Source of the DNA: an uncultured Chromatiaceae bacterium
GTDB lineage: Bacteria > Pseudomonadota > Gammaproteobacteria > Enterobacterales > Alteromonadaceae
Direction of reading: 5' to 3'
Length of the DNA: 27,562 nt
Assembly: GCA_946482325.1 (NCBI GenBank)
Contig: CAMLRA010000040.1
Coordinates: forward strand, 1 to 27,562
Both the position numbers and the translations under genes were made by a program. Below the pieces are notes generated by a model, which worked only from the letters and a program-made list of their open reading frames with translations, did not search any database and was not told where the DNA came from. Shown piece after piece: positions 22,642 to 27,562 of the stretch; the first letter of the stretch is position 1, and every line of letters begins with the position of its first letter.

Positions 22642-25584
22642 ATGAAATCCAACAATGGAACATGGCGCTTCAAGCGCTCGCTGGCTGCGCTGGCGGTGTC
22701 GACAATCCTTGGTATGTCTGGTGCAGCAACCGCTGCAGGCTCTACAGGTACAGTAATAGGTGCAATTTCTGGCGTTCCGGCTAGTGGTTACACAGTCACT
22801 ATCAAAAACCCAAGCATTGGTTTTAGCCGTGAAATTCAAGTTGATGCTTCTGGCTCATTCCGTTTTCCACAGCTGGCCATCGGTGATTATGAAATCGTCG
22901 TGACAAAAAATGGTACTTTAGCTGGTCAGCAAAAGGTCCGTGTCACAGTCGGCGGTACTGCAAATGCCCGTTTTGATTTAGGTGCTCCATCAGGCATTGA
23001 ACGGATGGAAGTGACAGGTGCGCGCGTCTCAGCAGTGGATTTGACCAGTGCGGATTCAGGTCTGACTATTGGTGAAGTGGAGTTTGACCGTTTACCGGTT
23101 GGTCGTGATATCACATCAGTTGCGCTGTTAGCGCCGGGTACTATTAAAGGTGAATCACAGTTCGGCAACCTGGCTTCTTTCTCTGGTTCGTCTGTTGCAG
23201 AAAACGTCTGTTACATCAACGGTATGAACGTCACAGACCCAGACAAAGGTTTAGGTTGTGGTTCAATTCCGTTCGAGTTTTATAAAGAATTCCAAGTAAA
23301 AACAGGTGGTTACTCAGCACAATATGGCCGTGCAACCGGTGGTGTGATTAACGCTGTGTCTAAGTCAGGTACCAACGAGTTTGAGTTCGGTGCTACTGCA
23401 TATTATCAACCAGATTATCTGGGCGACGGTACTGAGCTGACCAACTACGCCGGCGCGGTATTCCGTGATACCACCAAAAACAAATACACTGAAACCAACG
23501 CGACTATTTCTGCCGCGGGTCCAATCATCAAAGACAAGCTGTTCTTCTACGCTATCTACAACCCACGCAGCTTTGAGCGTAAAGAAGCCTATGCTTCAAA
23601 CGCTCGGACTACAGCAACTAACCGCTGGCGTGAAACGGACAGCAACGATGCATTCTGGGGCGGTAAAGTCGACTGGGAAATCAACGATTCTCATCGCTTA
23701 TCCCTGTTTGGTTTTTCAAACGACCAGAGCCGTGACCGTACTCAGGTGAACTACAACGCGCTGACGGATACTATTACTACACCAGCTAACCGGATTTTCT
23801 CTGACGAGATCCAAGAAGGTGGTACCAGCAGTTCATTAACTTATAGCGGTACTTTCAGCGAGACGTTCAACGTATCTGCGATGGTTGGTACCTATAAAAC
23901 TGAGTCAAGCGTGATCCCGGGCAACACTGAATGTCCATCTATCACAGACTCACGTCCAAATCAGGCAAACCCACTGTTGTCTTGTGGTTCAGGCACAGGT
24001 ATCGACAGCAACGAAATTGAGCGTGAAATCCGCCGGATTGACTTTGAATGGGCATTCCTGGATGGTCACTTACTGCGCTTCGGTTATGACGGTGAAGAAA
24101 TCAAAGCCAACCACATCACAGCACCTGCCGGTGACGGTACCTATGCGTACAACACTATTGCAGCTGGTGCGACTATTGGTGGTACTGACTACAAAAACAA
24201 CACGGGTGCAGCGCATGATTATGTGTCAAAACGCGTGTTTGCCGGTGGTGGTGCATTCTCAACTGAAAACTATGCAATTTACGTAGAAGATCAGTGGACT
24301 ATCAACGAGCAGTGGTTTGCGACTATCGGCGTACGTTCAGACGTGGCTGAAAACAAAGGTAAAACTGGTGTCACCTTCGTGAAACTGGATGACCAGATCG
24401 CACCACGTCTGGGTCTGACTTACGATCCAAACGGTGATGGCAGCTCTAAAGTATTCGCCAACTATGGTAAGTATTTCTTCCCAATTCCGGTGAATACTAA
24501 CTACCGTACAGCGTCTGGTATCCGCGACGTGACTGAATATTACCGTTTCACTGGTATCAATTCAGCCAACAACACACCAACTGGCCTGACACTGTTAGAT
24601 ACACATATCAACGGTACTGGTGCTATCCCAGATCCAATTCTGTCTGCAGCACCTGAGTATTCAGCGCAGTCTGTGACTGAATACATCCTCGGTTACCAAC
24701 GTGAACTGAACGAAGAATATACCGCAATGGTGCGTGGTACTTACCGTACTACTGACAACATGGGTGATGACTACTGTGACCGCGAAATCGACCCAACAGG
24801 CGATGGTAACATCTGTACACTGTTTAACCCAGGTAAAGGCCACACCTTCGGTAAAGACGAAAACGGTGACGGTAAAGTAGATCCGGGCTCAGTGAAATAC
24901 TATTCAGCTGAGGAATTGGGTTTGCCAGAAGGTAAACGTGATTATGCAGCGGTTCAGTTTGAACTGTCACACCGTTCAGAAAACCTGTCATGGACTGCAC
25001 AATACGTTTGGTCACATAGCTACGGTAACAACGAAGGCGGCGTAAACTCTGATAACTATCAGACAGATACCGGCGTATCTTCATTCCTGGACTTCAAAGC
25101 CAGTGCTGAAGGTTCAAATGGTAACCTGCCAAACGACCGTCGTCATGCGTTTAAACTGTATGGTTCATACTCACTGACTGATAACTGGAGCGTAGGTCTG
25201 AACTCTTCATTGGTTTCAGGTCGTCCTATCTCTATGCGTGGTCTGAGCTTCCCGGTGAACAGCCCAATTCCACAACCAGGTTATGGCGACACTTACTACG
25301 TCTACAACTCAACAACCAAAACTTACATCTTCAACCCACGTGGTTCTAAAGGTGAAACTCCTTGGTTGTTTAACTTAGATGCGTCAGTGTCTTATGCCTT
25401 TACTTACAACCAGTTGCAAGGCCGTGTCAGCTTAGACATGTTCAACGTACTGGATACTCAACAAGTTCAGTCTGTCAACGAACTGGGCGAGACCGTTTCC
25501 GGTACTCAAAACCAATTCTACGGCATGGCGAACTCGTACCAGACTCCACGCCAAATCCGGCTCGGCGTGTCTCTGGACTTCTGA
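22642..25584 (+). CDS. TonB-dependent outer membrane receptor, Oar-like
   Basis: A 980-residue outer-membrane receptor. The signal peptide (1 to ~32, hydrophobic LAALAVSTILG, cut near ATAA) is followed by a carboxypeptidase-regulatory-like beta-sandwich (about 33-115), a plug domain (VTGARVSAVD onward, with GGYSAQYGRATGGVINAVSK) and a large beta-barrel ending in the terminal Phe typical of outer-membrane proteins. Such receptors use TonB-ExbBD energy to import large nutrients; Oar-like members often handle peptides or glycans. No cargo genes are adjacent, so the substrate is unknown. DENGDGKVD (739-747) and DPNGDG resemble calcium-binding loops, and cysteines occur in close pairs suggesting loop disulfides. 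Codon use (GGT, CGT, AAC, CCA) differs from neighbours and suggests very high expression. GGAG lies 11 nt before the ATG. Confidence 0.92.
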   Translation: MKSNNGTWRFKRSLAALAVSTILGMSGAATAAGSTGTVIGAISGVPASGYTVTIKNPSIGFSREIQVDASGSFRFPQLAIGDYEIVVTKNGTLAGQQKVRVTVGGTANARFDLGAPSGIERMEVTGARVSAVDLTSADSGLTIGEVEFDRLPVGRDITSVALLAPGTIKGESQFGNLASFSGSSVAENVCYINGMNVTDPDKGLGCGSIPFEFYKEFQVKTGGYSAQYGRATGGVINAVSKSGTNEFEFGATAYYQPDYLGDGTELTNYAGAVFRDTTKNKYTETNATISAAGPIIKDKLFFYAIYNPRSFERKEAYASNARTTATNRWRETDSNDAFWGGKVDWEINDSHRLSLFGFSNDQSRDRTQVNYNALTDTITTPANRIFSDEIQEGGTSSSLTYSGTFSETFNVSAMVGTYKTESSVIPGNTECPSITDSRPNQANPLLSCGSGTGIDSNEIEREIRRIDFEWAFLDGHLLRFGYDGEEIKANHITAPAGDGTYAYNTIAAGATIGGTDYKNNTGAAHDYVSKRVFAGGGAFSTENYAIYVEDQWTINEQWFATIGVRSDVAENKGKTGVTFVKLDDQIAPRLGLTYDPNGDGSSKVFANYGKYFFPIPVNTNYRTASGIRDVTEYYRFTGINSANNTPTGLTLLDTHINGTGAIPDPILSAAPEYSAQSVTEYILGYQRELNEEYTAMVRGTYRTTDNMGDDYCDREIDPTGDGNICTLFNPGKGHTFGKDENGDGKVDPGSVKYYSAEELGLPEGKRDYAAVQFELSHRSENLSWTAQYVWSHSYGNNEGGVNSDNYQTDTGVSSFLDFKASAEGSNGNLPNDRRHAFKLYGSYSLTDNWSVGLNSSLVSGRPISMRGLSFPVNSPIPQPGYGDTYYVYNSTTKTYIFNPRGSKGETPWLFNLDASVSYAFTYNQLQGRVSLDMFNVLDTQQVQSVNELGETVSGTQNQFYGMANSYQTPRQIRLGVSLDF

Positions 25585-25591
25585 TGAGTTA

Positions 25592-25626
25592 AAACAGCCT
25601 GTGCTTGTATAGAGCACAAGCTGTTT
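25592..25626 (+). other. Hairpin after the TonB receptor gene
   Basis: AAACAGC-C-TGTGCT pairs with AGCACA-A-GCTGTTT, with a single mismatch and a 7-nt loop. It has no continuous T-run, so it is a weak terminator or a 3'-end stabiliser. Confidence 0.5.
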
Positions 25627-25652
25627 GTTGTACCTTACACTAAGTGATTATC

Positions 25653-25687
25653 AAAGCCCGCTGTCCCTCCCTCAGCGGGCTTTTTTT
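25653..25687 (+). terminator. Intrinsic terminator of the TonB receptor gene
   Basis: AAAGCCCGCTG/CAGCGGGCTTT is an 11-bp stem with a 9-nt loop, continuing into seven T. Confidence 0.9.
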
Positions 25688-25768
25688 ATCTCAAAGGAAG
25701 CAGGGGAGCCCGAGTATGCAGCAGTTCCCGCTTTCGTCAGGTTGTGGCATAGCCACGGGTTTTTGGGC

Positions 25769-25796
25769 AAAAAAAAGCCCCGCAGTCTGCAGGGCT
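25769..25796 (-). terminator. Intrinsic terminator of dapD
   Basis: Minus strand: AGCCCTGC-AGACT-GCGGGGCT (one G-T pair) followed by eight T. It lies 16 bases after the dapD stop. Confidence 0.85.
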
Positions 25797-25812
25797 CCGG
25801 CGATTGACCTGA

Positions 25813-26637
25813 CTATTCAATACTGCGCAGCAGCGCATTAATGCCGACTTTGGCACGGGTCTGGGCATCCACTTTTTTCACGATAATTGCCGCGTACAGG
25901 CTATGCGTACCGTCTTTTGCAGGAATGGAACCTGGGACAACAACAGCACCGGCTGGCACACGGCCATATGTGATTTCACCGGTTTCGCGGTCGAAAATCC
26001 GCGTCGACTGGCTGATGTAAACGCCCATCGACAAGACCGCGCCTTCTTCGACGATGACACCTTCAACCACTTCAGAGCGGGCACCGATAAAGCAGTTGTC
26101 TTCGATAATCGTTGGGTTGGCCTGCAACGGCTCTAACACGCCGCCGATGCCGACACCGCCGGACAAATGCACGTTTTTACCGATTTGCGCACAAGAGCCT
26201 ACTGTTGCCCAGGTGTCGACCATAGTGCCTTCACCGACATAAGCGCCGATGTTGACGTAGGATGGCATCAACACCACGTTTTTCGCGATATAGCTGCCTT
26301 TACGCACAGCTGCTGGCGGCACGACACGCACGCCTTCAGCGACAAACTGTTCATGACTGTAGCTGGCATATTTCATCGGCACTTTGTCAAAAAAGCGGTT
26401 TTCCGCGCCATCCATCACCTGGTTGTCGTTGATACGAAATGACAGCAGTACTGCCTTTTTCAGCCATTGGTGGGTCACCCATTCGCCGGAGATTTTTTCG
26501 GCGACGCGGGCCTGACCAGCATCGAGCAGGGCGATAGCGTTATTGACGGCCTGGCGGACTTCGTCACTGACGGTGGATGGAGTGATCGACAAGCGGTCTT
26601 CAAACGCTTGTTCGATAATGCTTTTTAAATCAGACAT
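25813..26637 (-). CDS. dapD: 2,3,4,5-tetrahydropyridine-2,6-dicarboxylate N-succinyltransferase
   Basis: A 274-residue protein, the same length as E. coli DapD. It transfers succinyl from succinyl-CoA to tetrahydrodipicolinate in the succinylase route to diaminopimelate, lysine and peptidoglycan. It has an N-terminal helical domain, then a left-handed beta-helix of hexapeptide repeats ([51 protein letters not shown]). [20 protein letters not shown] is the typical late segment. It starts 9 bp after the glnD stop, so the two are co-transcribed, as in E. coli. A terminator follows. Confidence 0.97.
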   Translation of the reverse strand: MSDLKSIIEQAFEDRLSITPSTVSDEVRQAVNNAIALLDAGQARVAEKISGEWVTHQWLKKAVLLSFRINDNQVMDGAENRFFDKVPMKYASYSHEQFVAEGVRVVPPAAVRKGSYIAKNVVLMPSYVNIGAYVGEGTMVDTWATVGSCAQIGKNVHLSGGVGIGGVLEPLQANPTIIEDNCFIGARSEVVEGVIVEEGAVLSMGVYISQSTRIFDRETGEITYGRVPAGAVVVPGSIPAKDGTHSLYAAIIVKKVDAQTRAKVGINALLRSIE

Positions 26638-26646
26638 GGTCTTTCT

Positions 26647-27562
26647 TCAGCCTTCTGTAACATCGGTGAGTTGTTCCACCAGGACCCGGCGCAAATTCGC
26701 CTGTTCATCAGCCGATAAGGCCTGATCCTCGCGGGTTGAAATCATAAAAAAGTCTTCGGCGCGCTCGCCGATCGTGGTGATTTTGGCAGCATGAATATTG
26801 ATGTCACACTGTGCAAACACCTGACCAATAGTCGCCAGCAACCCCGGCATATCCAATGCCGCCAGTTCCAGCATCGTACGGTGTTTATTTTTGCCGGGTA
26901 AAAATACGACTTTCGGCGGTACATGGAAGGCTTTGAGTTGCTTGTTCACACGCACTTTGGCGTTCAGAGCCAAATCCGGTTGGCCGATCGCCTGTTCCAG
27001 CGCCTTTTTGATGCTTTGAATACGGGAAGTGGAAGTTACGGCATTACCATTTTGCTCCAGCACGACAAAGGTATCCATGGCATAACCATCTTTATTGGTC
27101 ATGATCTGCGCATCAAAAATACTGACTTTTTTACTGTCGAGTGCCGCCACCATCCGGGCAAACAGCTTCGGTTGGTCAGCGGTATAAACGAAGATCTGCG
27201 TACCGCCGCGCATCGCGGTTGGGCTGACTAACACCAACGGCTTGCTGAAATCCGTGTGCGCCAACAAATGTTCGCTATGCCAGGCAATCAGCTTCGGATT
27301 ATAACGGGCAAAATAATCGGCTTTAAATTTGGCCCACAGCGGCAGCACTTGCTGCTCGTGAATGCCGGCTTCGGCCAATAAACGTATAGCTTCAGTCTGG
27401 TGTTCGCGGATTTGGTCGCGCAGGTCCATCGGTTTTTCCAGACCACGGCGAAATGCTTTTTGGGTGCCGAGATAAAGCTCACGTAGCAATGAGCCTTTCC
27501 AGTCGTTCCACAAATTGTCGTTGGTGGCGCGGATGTCGGCCAGCGTCAGGCAATACAGGTAA
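26647..27562 (-). CDS. glnD: Bifunctional uridylyltransferase/uridylyl-removing enzyme GlnD, C-terminal part
   Basis: Only the last 305 codons lie in the window; the frame continues past the right edge (LADIRATND precedes LWNDWKGSLLRELY). GlnD adds or removes UMP on PII proteins in response to glutamine, controlling nitrogen metabolism. The nucleotidyltransferase and most of the HD domain are outside. Visible are the linker helices and two C-terminal ACT domains, which sense glutamine: one around SPTAMRGGTQIFVYTADQP, the other around TMLELAALDMPGLLATIGQV and ITTIGERAEDFF. The sequence matches E. coli GlnD throughout. It is the upstream gene of the glnD-dapD operon. Confidence 0.95.
   Translation of the reverse strand, partial: YLYCLTLADIRATNDNLWNDWKGSLLRELYLGTQKAFRRGLEKPMDLRDQIREHQTEAIRLLAEAGIHEQQVLPLWAKFKADYFARYNPKLIAWHSEHLLAHTDFSKPLVLVSPTAMRGGTQIFVYTADQPKLFARMVAALDSKKVSIFDAQIMTNKDGYAMDTFVVLEQNGNAVTSTSRIQSIKKALEQAIGQPDLALNAKVRVNKQLKAFHVPPKVVFLPGKNKHRTMLELAALDMPGLLATIGQVFAQCDINIHAAKITTIGERAEDFFMISTREDQALSADEQANLRRVLVEQLTDVTEG

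Noticed and set aside
22333..22839. 168-codon leftward open frame across the TonB leader
   Set aside because: It is antisense to the well-supported receptor start, has low-complexity translated sequence and crosses the terminator hairpin in reverse.
25644..25841. Rightward open frame after the TonB receptor terminator
   Set aside because: It runs through two terminators and into the dapD 3' end; there is no family resemblance.
1..27562. CRISPR array, tRNA/rRNA genes, insertion sequences, prophage or toxin-antitoxin genes
   Set aside because: No spaced direct repeats, transposase, integrase, RNA gene or toxin-antitoxin pair was recognised on either strand.

Overview
The window looks like chromosomal DNA from a free-living, motile gammaproteobacterium, most likely an aquatic member of the Alteromonadales/Chromatiaceae such as a Rheinheimera relative. 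This placement is inferred from protein resemblance and gene content only. It rests on close matches to enterobacterial DbpA, PpnN, QueF, Syd, YqcC, TruC, DapD and GlnD, combined with an Oar-like TonB-dependent receptor, an NAD-type isocitrate dehydrogenase, a chemoreceptor and a GGDEF protein. I found no phage, transposon, CRISPR, tRNA or rRNA gene.

Layout: 1-5.2 kb is leftward: a membrane-anchored class 3 lipase cut by the window edge, the RNA helicase dbpA, a secreted S33-type hydrolase and a BI-1/YccA membrane protein. A NhaR-like LysR regulator diverges from the BI-1 gene, and an inverted repeat overlaps both candidate promoters. 6.2-14.1 kb is leftward again: a chemoreceptor, NAD-isocitrate dehydrogenase, a three-gene unit (23-aa leader ORF, DUF3192 protein, HDOD-like protein), ppnN and a diguanylate cyclase. 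A 556-bp intergenic region then holds a 20-aa ORF with its own SD site, terminator and candidate promoter. 14.6-22.2 kb holds an M61 peptidase, queF diverging from syd, a zinc-ribbon/KfrA-like pair, a DUF3192 lipoprotein, GNAT plus Mpo1-like genes, a DUF3301 gene, yqcC and truC. 22.6-25.6 kb is a 980-aa TonB-dependent receptor with a 440-bp structured leader. The right end is glnD-dapD, with glnD cut by the edge.

The arrangement ppnN<-queF<- / ->syd->yqcC->truC matches the E. coli order as I recall it, with extra genes inserted between the shared ones. Most genes are housekeeping: RNA modification (queF, truC), ribosome assembly (dbpA), nitrogen sensing and lysine/peptidoglycan precursor supply (glnD, dapD), nucleotide salvage (ppnN) and the TCA cycle (idh).

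I see no obvious new defence or biosynthetic system. The most interesting signals are small. (i) An identical TATTCG-N7-CGAATA repeat lies in the BI-1/nhaR promoter region and again 17 kb away, upstream of the TonB receptor. (ii) Two tiny ORFs have strong translation signals. (iii) Two DUF3192 paralogues sit in different contexts. (iv) An intrinsic-terminator-like hairpin lies inside the TonB receptor leader.
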